A stretch of 10,276 nt of DNA from Kiritimatiellales bacterium (GTDB taxonomy: Bacteria > Verrucomicrobiota > Kiritimatiellia > Kiritimatiellales > Pontiellaceae), in the NCBI GenBank assembly GCA_013042165.1, contig JABDQT010000223.1, positions 1-10,276 of the forward strand. Direction: 5' to 3'. The notes beneath the pieces are model-generated. The model did not search any database, had not been told where the DNA came from, and saw only the letters and a list, made by a program, of their open reading frames with translations. The position numbers were made by a program, and so were the translations under genes. Positions within the stretch are counted from its first letter, which is position 1; every line of letters starts with the position of its first letter. This document shows positions 1-6,499 of the stretch, piece after piece.

Positions 1-433
1 TTCCGCCGGGACGGACGTGGCGGGAAGCGGGTTTTCGGGAATCGATCTCGCACTGCGCCATGAACTCCTGCGAAGACATGACTTGAGCGCCATCACCAAG
101 AACTGTGTCGGCTTCGGCGCGGTCGGACGTAACGACCAGAATTTTTTCGGGAGAGGTAAACCGGGCCACGAGCTGTTCAATCACGGTGTCGGCGGTGTGT
201 TTTCCGGATGAATAGTAAATCTCAAGATGGCTTGAACTCAGCGCGTCGTCCCGGCCGGATTCGCGACCGTCGAATACGATGGTGGTTTGTGGAGCCATGC
301 GATGCGCGGTTTTCTCCGTCATCCGCACCAGGCGGTGTCGCGCCAGATGCAGATCGGTCTGCAGTAGGCGCGCGAGTTCCGGAACCTGATGGAGCAGATT
401 GTATCCGTCGATGATGAGCCACTCGGTTTGCAT
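1..433 (-). CDS. YacP-like NYN-domain ribonuclease, 3' end cut by window edge
   Basis: Reading the minus strand from ATG at 433 gives 144 codons with no stop before the window edge. The N-terminus carries the family hallmark IIDGYNLLHQ (residues 7-16, acidic D9 and N12). Then come TIVFDG (51-56), a GKHTADTVIE segment (77-86, D82) and VTSDRAEADTV (101-111, D104). This order and spacing match the YacP family of NYN/PIN-like nucleases; Bacillus subtilis YacP is Rae1, a ribosome-associated endoribonuclease that cuts mRNA in the A site. Family members are about 160-170 aa, so only the C-terminal tail is probably missing. The start codon shares one base with the stop of the upstream patatin gene (TAATG), so translational coupling is likely. 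Cleavage of ribosome-bound mRNA is inferred by homology only; the NYN assignment itself is firm. Confidence 0.88.
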   Translation of the reverse strand, partial: MQTEWLIIDGYNLLHQVPELARLLQTDLHLARHRLVRMTEKTAHRMAPQTTIVFDGRESGRDDALSSSHLEIYYSSGKHTADTVIEQLVARFTSPEKILVVTSDRAEADTVLGDGAQVMSSQEFMAQCEIDSRKPASRHVRPGG

Positions 434-1302
434 TATGTTTTCCGAAGCCAGCCGGACAGCGGTCGTTTGTTAGAGATGAGTCGGTCAAGCTTTCGCTTGA
501 AGTCATCTTTTGCGCCCAGCCCTTGCCGGTAGATTGTGTCGGCCTTGTGAAAGTCGAACATATCGATATCGACGAGGGGCGGTTCGAGATAGATGTCTAC
601 CGGATGGTTACTGCGTTTTTCCTGTGACATGGCGTCCCGCATCACGCTGTAGGTGTGGAATACGGCATCCATGGGTGTCGGGACTCGGTCTTTTGGCTCC
701 GTGTGGTTACCCGTGATGTCGACCGCAATACGGATATCGCATTTCGGACTGAGCAGATCGTGAGGCACATTGTTCACGAGGCCGCCGTCAACCAAAACCT
801 GACCGTCAAGGATGACGGGTGTAAAGATGTAGGGCAGGGCCATGCTGGCCCGCACCGCCGGCAACAGTTCGCCTGATTCAAAGACCACCTGCTGCTTGTT
901 CCAAAAGTCGGTGGCAACGACCTTCAGCGGAATCTTCAGTTCCTTGAAGGTGCTGACCTGCAGTTGCTCGGTCAGAAAGCCAAGCAGCTTATCGCCTTTG
1001 ATGAGGCCCTTCGGCTTCAGGCTGAATTGCGGATCGATCAACTGCAGAAACTTGAACATCTCCTTGTTGCGGAAGAAATCCTTGAGCGAAGAGTTTTCGG
1101 ATTTGGTGAGCAGATGGCCGAGCATGTCGGCAATGTCTTTTGCGGAGTGGCCCGAGGCGTAGAGCGCACCCATGATCGCGCCGACACTTGTGCCTGTGAT
1201 GCAGTAGGGCTTTATGCCCAGCTCGTCGAAGACTTCCAGGATCGGAATATGCGCAAACCCCTTGGCTCCACCACCACCGAGTGCTAGACCGATTTTTTTC
1301 AT
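433..1302 (-). CDS. Patatin-like phospholipase (RssA/NTE family)
   Basis: A 289-residue protein from ATG at 1302. It has all the features of bacterial patatin-like serine lipid hydrolases: the glycine-rich oxyanion loop GGGGAKG (residues 9-15), the nucleophile elbow GTSVG with Ser39, and the catalytic aspartate in VDGGLVNNVP (Asp172). Together these form the Ser-Asp dyad. No signal peptide or membrane segment is visible, so it is probably cytosolic or peripheral at the inner membrane, hydrolysing phospholipid or lysophospholipid esters; the substrate is unknown. A second in-frame ATG lies 15 bases upstream at 1317. I chose 1302 because family members begin almost directly with the strand leading into the glycine loop; neither start has a convincing Shine-Dalgarno. 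It is the first gene of a two-gene unit with the YacP-like nuclease, whose ATG overlaps this stop by one base. Confidence 0.93.
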   Translation of the reverse strand: MKKIGLALGGGGAKGFAHIPILEVFDELGIKPYCITGTSVGAIMGALYASGHSAKDIADMLGHLLTKSENSSLKDFFRNKEMFKFLQLIDPQFSLKPKGLIKGDKLLGFLTEQLQVSTFKELKIPLKVVATDFWNKQQVVFESGELLPAVRASMALPYIFTPVILDGQVLVDGGLVNNVPHDLLSPKCDIRIAVDITGNHTEPKDRVPTPMDAVFHTYSVMRDAMSQEKRSNHPVDIYLEPPLVDIDMFDFHKADTIYRQGLGAKDDFKRKLDRLISNKRPLSGWLRKT

Positions 1303-1389
1303 ACAGCGAGTATGCATTGAGGACTTCGGGCTTTAAAGGCAATTGAAAGAAATTTGGTATGTAGTATGCCGGTTGGATTTGAGAGGGCG

Positions 1390-1660
1390 TGAGTGCCGAG
1401 TCGGCAAGTCCTCGGGTATTCCGAGGTCGAGGACCTCGGCTACAGGTATAGGGCAGGGGCCGCGACCCCGCCGCTTTCCAGCTGCCGAGCGTGCGCAAAA
1501 GCGGAGTGGCATTGTCGTTTCCCGCCGCACTCCAGAGCGGACGCGTGGGGACACGTGTCCCCACCAGACGCACAGGGTAGGGCGGTCTGTCCCTAGGCCG
1601 CCGTAAATCAGTTGCACAGGGTAGGGCGAGGGCCGCGACCCCGCCGCTTTCCAGCTGCAA
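1390..1660. repeat. Cluster of GC-rich palindromic and direct repeats between patatin and dus
   Basis: This lies in the roughly 410-bp stretch between the patatin start and the dus stop, where I find no credible gene. A 29-base sequence occurs twice exactly, at 1457-1485 and 1630-1658. A 15-base sequence (GCACAGGGTAGGGCG) occurs at 1570-1584 and 1614-1628. Palindromes include TGCCGA-G-TCGGCA at 1394-1406, CCGAGGTC-GAG-GACCTCGG at 1421-1439, GGAGTG/CACTCC arms at 1503-1508 and 1528-1533, and a perfect 20-base palindrome, GTGGGGACACGTGTCCCCAC, at 1545-1564. The segment 1576-1593 matches 17 of 18 bases at 1943-1960 inside dus, so the two belong to one family. This looks like a nest of REP/MITE-like elements. 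Open frames here are repeat-encoded and not believed. The flanks (1303-1389 and 1661-1711) show nothing I can name. Confidence 0.85.
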
Positions 1661-1711
1661 CTTCACGAGCGTTGCGTACTTCGAGTGAAAAGAATCTGTG
1701 AAGAACCGCAG

Positions 1712-2707
1712 CTATGCCGTCCATTCGGCGTCAGCGAGAAACTCGGAAACGATCGCCTTGTAGGTCGAGAGGCGCTGGGCCTTTTTGAGCTTTTTGAACA
1801 TGGGTCGGCCATTGGAGAGGTGGGTGGCCTGATAGGTCCAGAACTCCTTCATCTTTCCCAGGACCGGATGATCACCGTGCAGGACCGCCTCATAGCTGGA
1901 TACAACGTCGGCATGAAACGCAGTGATGCGCTCGATGGGATTGGTAGGGCGGTGTGTCCCCGCACCGCTACGGACGGCTGTCCCAGCCGTCCCTACCTTA
2001 ATCTCCTCGCAAAGAAATGGATTGGCCAGAAGTCCACGCCCCAGCATGAAACGACCGACTTCAGGGAATCGAGACTCCACCATCTGGAAGAAAGCGCGGT
2101 TGTTGATATCGCCGTTGTAGCAGACGGGGAGTTGCAGAATCTTCAAAGCCTCTTCGAAGGCATTGAGATCGGCAGTGCCGTCATACATCTGCTCCGCGGT
2201 ACGCGGATGGATGATCACTTCGCTGAGCGGATATCGATTCAGCACCGGAATCAGTTTCAGCAGTTCCGATTTATCGGAAACCCCGAGCCGCACCTTGATG
2301 GAAATTCTACAGGGGCTTCGGTCGCATATCTGGTCGAGGATCGAGTCGACCAGCTCGGGGTGCGGCAGCAGTCCCGAACCTCGTCGTTTTTTACGGATCG
2401 GCTTGTGTGGACAGCCGAGGTTCCAGTTGACCTCCTCATAACCCAGATCATGCAGGGCGATGGCCATCTGCACGAAGTCGTCGGGATTATTGCCGATCAG
2501 CTGCGGGATCAGCGGCAGGCCGGAGTTGTTCTCCGGAAGGACATCCTTCAACAGCTTGGGATTGATGCGTTCCGCACTGACCGTCGAAATAAACGGCGCC
2601 ATTTCGAGGTCCAAGCCTTTGAAGTGGCGAACGAATGCCTTGCGGTAATGCATCGTCGTGATGCCGCGCATCGGTGCCAAAACCAAGATGGGGTTTGTGT
2701 CTGCCAT
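1712..2707 (-). CDS. tRNA-dihydrouridine synthase (Dus family) with in-frame repeat insertion
   Basis: A 331-residue FMN-dependent enzyme that reduces specific uridines in the tRNA D-loop to dihydrouridine using NADPH. The TIM-barrel start LAPMRGITTMHYRKAF (residues 10-25), the catalytic motif NLGCPHKPIRKKRRGSGLL with Cys99, IKVRLG with Lys138, IIHPRT with His167, the flavin-binding YNGDI (197-201) and MLGRGLLANP (221-230) are all in order. The DusB-like spacing after the cysteine is visible, but I do not assign a subfamily. The C-terminal helical domain follows from about residue 257. Residues 238-255 are encoded by a palindromic repeat and probably lie in the linker between barrel and helical domain. 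ATG at 2707 is preceded by a GAGG box seven bases upstream; the longer open frame upstream of it is repeat and efpL antiframe. It follows efpL on the same strand, probably as one transcript. Confidence 0.93.
   Translation of the reverse strand: MADTNPILVLAPMRGITTMHYRKAFVRHFKGLDLEMAPFISTVSAERINPKLLKDVLPENNSGLPLIPQLIGNNPDDFVQMAIALHDLGYEEVNWNLGCPHKPIRKKRRGSGLLPHPELVDSILDQICDRSPCRISIKVRLGVSDKSELLKLIPVLNRYPLSEVIIHPRTAEQMYDGTADLNAFEEALKILQLPVCYNGDINNRAFFQMVESRFPEVGRFMLGRGLLANPFLCEEIKVGTAGTAVRSGAGTHRPTNPIERITAFHADVVSSYEAVLHGDHPVLGKMKEFWTYQATHLSNGRPMFKKLKKAQRLSTYKAIVSEFLADAEWTA
1943..1997. repeat. Palindromic repeat element inserted in frame within dus
   Basis: A 55-base element bounded by inverted ends GGTAGGG (1943-1949) and CCCTACC (1991-1997). 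It contains two further hairpins: GCGGTG (1949-1954) with CACCGC (1963-1968), and a perfect nine-base stem GGACGGCTG (1972-1980) with CAGCCGTCC (1984-1992) around a three-base loop. Its first 18 bases match 17 of 18 positions at 1576-1593 in the nearby intergenic repeat cluster. Read on the dus strand it adds 18 codons, VGTAGTAVRSGAGTHRPT, with no stop, so the Dus frame continues unbroken into NPIERITAFHADVV. The composition (Gly, Thr, Ala, Arg) is unlike the surrounding protein. Confidence 0.85.
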
Positions 2708-2708
2708 C

Positions 2709-2785
2709 AATCGTCCTCGTCCTTCGTTCTCGAACTCGTCCTCGGTTTTCGAGTACGAGGAGGAGGGACGAGTTCGAGGACGATT
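2709..2785. repeat. Long imperfect palindrome between efpL and dus, overlapping the dus RBS
   Basis: This sequence fills the 80-bp gap between the efpL stop and the dus start. Outer arms AATCGTCCTCG (2709-2719) and CGAGGACGATT (2775-2785) are perfect reverse complements. Inner arms TCGAACTCGTCC (2730-2741) and GGACGAGTTCGA (2766-2777) give a perfect 12-base stem. The middle is built from variants of CTCG/CGAG and TCCTCG, so several alternative pairings are possible. On the minus strand, the left arm (GAGGACGA) ends two bases before the dus ATG and supplies its only plausible Shine-Dalgarno. It is a different sequence type from the GC-rich repeats at 1390-1660. There is no T-run, so it is not a standard terminator. 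Confidence 0.8.
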
Positions 2786-2787
2786 AT

Positions 2788-3357
2788 TTACTGAGCACGC
2801 GAAAGGTATTTGCGCTCGCGGGTGTCGACCTTGATGGTTTCGCCCGGTTCGATATATTCCGGCACCTGAACAATGAGCCCGGTGGTGAGCGTGGCGGGCT
2901 TGGTGCGGGAGGTTGCCGAGGCTCCTTTCATGGCCGGCGGACACTCGACAATTTCGAGGTCGATGGTGTCGGGCATGCGCAACGTCAGCACCTTGCCGTC
3001 GGAGACCAGGGCCATGATGCCTTCCATATCCTCGACCATGAATGGGAGGCACTCTTCGATATCATCCATCACCAGCTCAAACTGCTCGTAGGATGCAAGG
3101 TCCATGAAGGCATAGCGGTCGCCGTCCTGATAGAGATACTGCACTTCGTTGGTTTCATAGCTCGTCTCCTGAAGCGCATCATCCGCACGATAAGTTTTGT
3201 CGACTTTCTGTTTGGTGGAAACATTGCGGAAACGCACTTTATAGATCGTGCCACCGCCGCGTGCTGTGGGCGACTGCTGGGAAATGTTTTCGATACAGTG
3301 CGGGGCACCGTCGATGTCGATAACGGATGACTTCTTTAAATCGCAGGCCTTGATCAT
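2788..3357 (-). CDS. efpL: Elongation factor P-like protein EfpL (YeiP)
   Basis: A 189-residue protein of the EF-P family, the same size as Escherichia coli YeiP/EfpL (190). EF-P family factors bind between the ribosomal P and E sites and relieve stalling at proline-rich motifs. The N-terminal KOW-like domain carries the loop QQSPTARGGGTIYKVRF (residues 27-43). This is the EfpL signature: the tip residue is Arg33, where classical EF-P has a lysine that is beta-lysylated or otherwise modified. Two OB domains follow, and the C-terminal one contains LEIVECPPAMKGASATSRTK (134-153) and TLTTGLIVQVPEYIEPGETI. ATG at 3357 is fixed by AAGGAG six bases upstream (3364-3369); an open frame extends further but lacks homology. 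It is first in an efpL-dus unit. A decayed partial copy lies at 6288-6451. Confidence 0.93.
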   Translation of the reverse strand: MIKACDLKKSSVIDIDGAPHCIENISQQSPTARGGGTIYKVRFRNVSTKQKVDKTYRADDALQETSYETNEVQYLYQDGDRYAFMDLASYEQFELVMDDIEECLPFMVEDMEGIMALVSDGKVLTLRMPDTIDLEIVECPPAMKGASATSRTKPATLTTGLIVQVPEYIEPGETIKVDTRERKYLSRAQ

Positions 3358-3384
3358 AACGTGCTCCTTGTTAGGAAACCGCGC

Positions 3385-3413
3385 AATATCTCCAAACATC
3401 AGGGAAGAATCAA
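3385..3413 (-). promoter_or_regulatory. Candidate promoter for efpL
   Basis: On the minus strand, TTGATT (3408-3413) is followed after 17 bases by GATATT (3385-3390), a reasonable sigma-70-type pair about 28 bases before the efpL start codon. The same stretch is recognisably preserved, with substitutions, at 6414-6451 beside the efpL remnant, which shows that the leader was duplicated with the gene. The rest of the 3358-3561 gap (about 200 bp) holds no gene or convincing terminator for the kinase gene. Confidence 0.4.
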
Positions 3414-3561
3414 GTTTGATGTAAACACAAATGCACCAAAGCCCTTTGTTTCAATCCTTATCAACCATCGTGGAATTCTCTTTGCCACCAAGGCCGTATG
3501 AGCAGAAAAGATGCTGGTGTTGTACCGATCATGCGCCTGATCAGCACTGCTCGGCCGCAAC

Positions 3562-6156
3562 CTATCCGGCCTTAAGAAAAGCGTACGTCTTTTCGCTGAC
3601 ACGCTGGAGAGATTCCGTCAGCTTCGCGAGCTGAATGGGTTTTGTGATATAATCATCCATGCCGGCGGCGAGTCCTTGATGGCGGCTTGCATTATCGGCG
3701 TTGGCCGTCATGCCGAAGATAAGCGGACGCAGCTTTCCTTCCAACCGACTAATGATTGTTCGCGTTGCGGTCAGTCCATCCATTCTGGGCATCTGCACAT
3801 CCATCAGCACCACATCATAGTTATTTTGCTCGACCATTTCGACGCCTTTCAGTCCGTCCTGGGCCAGATCGGCGCTAATCCCAAGTTTTTCGAGCATGCG
3901 CAGGATCACTTTCTGATTCAGTATATTGTCCTCAACCACCAGCACACTTAACGCGTTGAGCATATACGGCTCGCCTTCATACGCATTGGTGTCTGTGTTA
4001 GTATGGGATGCAAATATGGTCGCAATTCTCCAGTGGAGTTGACTGGGCCTGACCGGCTTGTGCAACCATGCCGCAATCCCGAGGGATTTGTCCGGATTAG
4101 TTGAACCGATGGAAGAGAGCACCATGATCGGGAGCTGGCCGGGGGCATGCTTTTTACGCACTTCCCGAATCAACGTGCAGCCATCCATATCCGGCATCTG
4201 CATATCGCAGATCATCAAGGCATAATCATGACCGTCCTCGATCGATTTAAGCGCATCCATCGGCACATCGAACGCGATTGGGTTGAGATTCCAGCGTTTC
4301 AGTTGAGTGGAAATTATTTTTAGGTTGGTATGGTTGTCATCGACCACCAGGACATCGCGGTTTGGAAGATTGAACGGTTTTTGTTTAGTATGAACCGTAT
4401 CAGCAGAGGCGGTCGTGGCAGGGGTATGTATGGTAAAATGGAAAGTCGATCCTTGCCCGAGCGTGCTTTCCACCCACATACGTCCACCCATCATCTGGCT
4501 GAGCCGGCGGCTGATGGGAAGCCCCAGTCCGGTGCCTCCATAATTGCGGGTTATCGAGGCGTCGGCTTGAGTGAAGTCCTTGAAGACGTCGTCCAGCTTT
4601 TCGGGTGCAATGCCGATGCCGGTGTCGTGAACGGAAAACCGGATTTCGTGTGCCTGATCATTCGTTTGCGCGGTTACACTAAGCCCGATCTCTCCTTCCT
4701 TCGTAAACTTGAAGGCATTACTGAGCAGGTTCAGCAGGATTTGGCGCAGACGGGTAGCATCGCCACGGATCATGGCCGGCACATTGGCATCCACATTATA
4801 AATCAGCTCAACATGCTGTTCGGCAGCTTTTGGCATAAATAGCTCCAGCGCATCTTCCAGACACGTGGACAGACAGAAAGCCACTTCTTCAAGCTCAAGA
4901 TGTCCGGACTCAATCTTGGAAAAATCGAGAATGTCGCAAACCACACCCATCAGCGAATCGCCGCTGATCCGGATAATATCCCCACATTCCCGCTGTTCCT
5001 CATTGAGTTGCATATCCAGCAGCAGGTCGGTCATGCCAATGACCGCGTTCAACGGCGTTCGGATTTCGTGGCTCATGTTGGCCAGGAACTGACTTTTCAT
5101 CTCGGTGGACTTTTGAATCGTTGCATTGGCTTTCTGCAGCTGTTTATTAAGCCGACGTGACTTTTGATTCAGCCTACTGGTGACAATTACGCTAACAATT
5201 GAAGTTGCAAGAATCACGAGAAGCGCGCTGAATAGCGGGGCATTTCTCTTTATTACATGATGAAACATCAGCTTCTTGCTTGGTCCTGTTCGTATTACTT
5301 TCAGACATTCTTCAACCGAGCTGTAGTCCTGTGGAGGTACCCATGAACATCGGGAGGCGTTCAGCGCTGGGGAATTCGGCTTGAGTTGAAATAAGGCTGT
5401 TGCAATTGTGTTCCCCAGTTCGCTTGGAATGTGTTTGGCCTTGGCCAATACATCGGATGGGTAAAGCCCGATACTGTGAGGATATGGATAGTCCGCGCAA
5501 TCCCCCTCGGCGGAGCAGGAGTGCGGGATGATACTAAACTCGTTTTGTTCGACAGATCCGCTCATGATTAATCTATGTAGCTTATCAGCGCTGATAATTC
5601 CGGCGTCCACCTTGCCCTGGAGAACGGCGGTCGTTACATTGTCAGCCCTGCCGATAAAATCGACGGTATAATCTGTTTCGAGCTGGTATCCCCTTTCAAT
5701 CAGTTCCCGCATCACTACCAGCCATCTTTGAAATGACGATTTTGAGGCTGCGGCAATGGTTGCGCCCCTAAGGTCAGACCAGTCTGGAGAAGGAACCTTG
5801 TCTCGCCGAAAAATAACACAAGTGCCAATCATTGATGTTTTTGCAGAAGAAGGCTTCGTGGATGCAATCGGGGTCATTCCGGCGGGTTTAGCCAGTTCGA
5901 TATAATTTTTTGGATTGACGATAAGGAAATCAACCTCGGTCGCCTTCAGCGTTTTCGACTTCGCACCTTCAATGCTAACGAGTTCAAACCGGTAGCCGGG
6001 CATGGTTTCTTCAAGATGTCGAGCAGTCGCGGACCACCTCTGATCGACTACATGCTGAGGCGGTCCGCTTACCCCAATACGCAAAGTTTCTTCGGCCATG
6101 GAAAAACCTGGTGCCAATATCAATACTGTAGAAATCAACGCAATCGCACTTCGCAT
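3562..6156 (-). CDS. Hybrid sensor histidine kinase with PhnD-like periplasmic sensor and two receiver domains
   Basis: An 864-residue inner-membrane kinase. Residues 1-21 form a signal peptide (cleavage likely after GFSMA). Residues 25-290 resemble PhnD-type periplasmic solute-binding domains, and 307-329 form one membrane span. A coiled linker leads to HisKA with FLANMSHEIRTPLNAVIGM (phospho-acceptor His363). The ATPase domain has the N-box LRQILLNLLSNAFKFT (Asn480), DTGIGI and GGTGLGLPI. Receiver 1 (about 601-715) has Asp606/607, phospho-acceptor Asp651 and Lys700; receiver 2 (about 737-855) has Glu742/Asp743, Asp786 and Lys839. Both look intact. No Hpt or DNA-binding output domain is present, so a separate partner is needed. 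ATG at 6156 is chosen because GGAG sits six bases upstream; a TTG four codons earlier is weaker. PhnD-kinase fusions include TtrS (tetrathionate). The ligand here is unknown. Confidence 0.93.
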   Translation of the reverse strand: MRSAIALISTVLILAPGFSMAEETLRIGVSGPPQHVVDQRWSATARHLEETMPGYRFELVSIEGAKSKTLKATEVDFLIVNPKNYIELAKPAGMTPIASTKPSSAKTSMIGTCVIFRRDKVPSPDWSDLRGATIAAASKSSFQRWLVVMRELIERGYQLETDYTVDFIGRADNVTTAVLQGKVDAGIISADKLHRLIMSGSVEQNEFSIIPHSCSAEGDCADYPYPHSIGLYPSDVLAKAKHIPSELGNTIATALFQLKPNSPALNASRCSWVPPQDYSSVEECLKVIRTGPSKKLMFHHVIKRNAPLFSALLVILATSIVSVIVTSRLNQKSRRLNKQLQKANATIQKSTEMKSQFLANMSHEIRTPLNAVIGMTDLLLDMQLNEEQRECGDIIRISGDSLMGVVCDILDFSKIESGHLELEEVAFCLSTCLEDALELFMPKAAEQHVELIYNVDANVPAMIRGDATRLRQILLNLLSNAFKFTKEGEIGLSVTAQTNDQAHEIRFSVHDTGIGIAPEKLDDVFKDFTQADASITRNYGGTGLGLPISRRLSQMMGGRMWVESTLGQGSTFHFTIHTPATTASADTVHTKQKPFNLPNRDVLVVDDNHTNLKIISTQLKRWNLNPIAFDVPMDALKSIEDGHDYALMICDMQMPDMDGCTLIREVRKKHAPGQLPIMVLSSIGSTNPDKSLGIAAWLHKPVRPSQLHWRIATIFASHTNTDTNAYEGEPYMLNALSVLVVEDNILNQKVILRMLEKLGISADLAQDGLKGVEMVEQNNYDVVLMDVQMPRMDGLTATRTIISRLEGKLRPLIFGMTANADNASRHQGLAAGMDDYITKPIQLAKLTESLQRVSEKTYAFLKAG

Positions 6157-6216
6157 AGTATGCTCCAATGAATGAGTTCCGCTTGGAAATGCATTAAAGG
6201 TGCCAAGAGGAAGGGA

Positions 6217-6222
6217 ATTATA
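6217..6222 (-). promoter_or_regulatory. Candidate -10 element for the histidine kinase gene
   Basis: A perfect TATAAT reads on the minus strand about 60 bases before the kinase ATG, in a locally AT-rich stretch. No matching -35 hexamer is evident at 16-18 bases, so this is only a candidate. Confidence 0.3.
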
Positions 6223-6287
6223 ATGTAATGCTTGGTTAATATATGCTTTTTCAGTGAAATGTGCTGTCGACCAAGCCCGTCGATCAA

Positions 6288-6451
6288 GCTTGGCGAAGGA
6301 GGGGTACCGTCATGACAGGCGGGTATTCGATGATTTCGAAGTCCATGGTGCTGGGCATGCACAGGTCAGCGCCTTACCGATCGGAAATCGGGGCGGAATT
6401 GCGCCTACATCGCGAAACCAGGCAACATCCCCAAACCTCAGCGAGGAACCA
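6288..6451 (-). pseudogene. Decayed, internally deleted remnant of a second efpL gene with its leader
   Basis: The minus strand from about 6400 down to 6288 aligns with efpL positions of about 3020 to 2898 (codons of about 113-153). One frame reads MPSTMDFEIIEYPPVMT, against MPDTIDLEIVECPPAMK in the intact protein. One-base indels and a deletion of about nine bases break the frame, and a stop follows after PLLRQA. Immediately upstream, 6414-6451 aligns with the leader of intact efpL (3375-3412), for example GAAACC, then CCAAAC and TCAG at corresponding spacing. The roughly 350 bases of coding sequence between these parts are missing. It is therefore a dead, same-orientation partial copy. By eye the identity is roughly 75-80 percent. 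It occupies most of the 340-bp gene-free stretch between the kinase start and the larB stop; the remainder (6157-6287) shows only the kinase RBS and a possible -10. Confidence 0.72.
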
Positions 6452-6462
6452 GGCAAGGAGCC

Positions 6463-6499
6463 ACGGAATGCACAGAAGTTCAGCGTATTCCGTGCATTC
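6463..6499. repeat. Overlapping inverted repeats at the larB stop codon
   Basis: Arms CACGGAAT (6463-6470) and ATTCCGTG (6487-6494) are perfect complements, and the overlapping arms GAATGCAC (6466-6473) and GTGCATTC (6492-6499) form an alternative stem. The right side overlaps the larB stop codon (6498-6500). It could fold at the end of the larB transcript, but no T-run follows on the minus strand, so I do not call it an intrinsic terminator. Confidence 0.45.

Noticed and set aside
486..501. Hairpin TCAAGC-TTTC-GCTTGA near the end of the patatin gene
   Set aside because: It lies inside the coding sequence (KRKLD region) with no T-run; explained by codons.
1390..1660. CRISPR array
   Set aside because: Repeats differ in type and spacing, are internally palindromic and GC-rich, and no regular spacer pattern or cas gene is present.
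989..1666. Minus-strand open frame running through the repeat cluster into the patatin gene
   Set aside because: It is out of frame with the patatin gene, and its N-terminal half is translated repeat; not a protein.
1685..2794. Long plus-strand open frame (369 codons) opposite dus
   Set aside because: It is the antisense shadow of dus; the minus frame carries all Dus motifs, and the plus-strand product resembles no family I know.
2708..3052. 115-codon N-terminal extension of Dus into the palindrome and efpL
   Set aside because: The added residues are translated repeat and efpL antiframe; homology begins at MADTNPILVLAPMRG, and ATG at 2707 has its own RBS.
3527..3542. GATCA/TGATC inverted repeat downstream of the kinase gene as a terminator
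   Set aside because: Five-base arms and no T-run; too weak to call.
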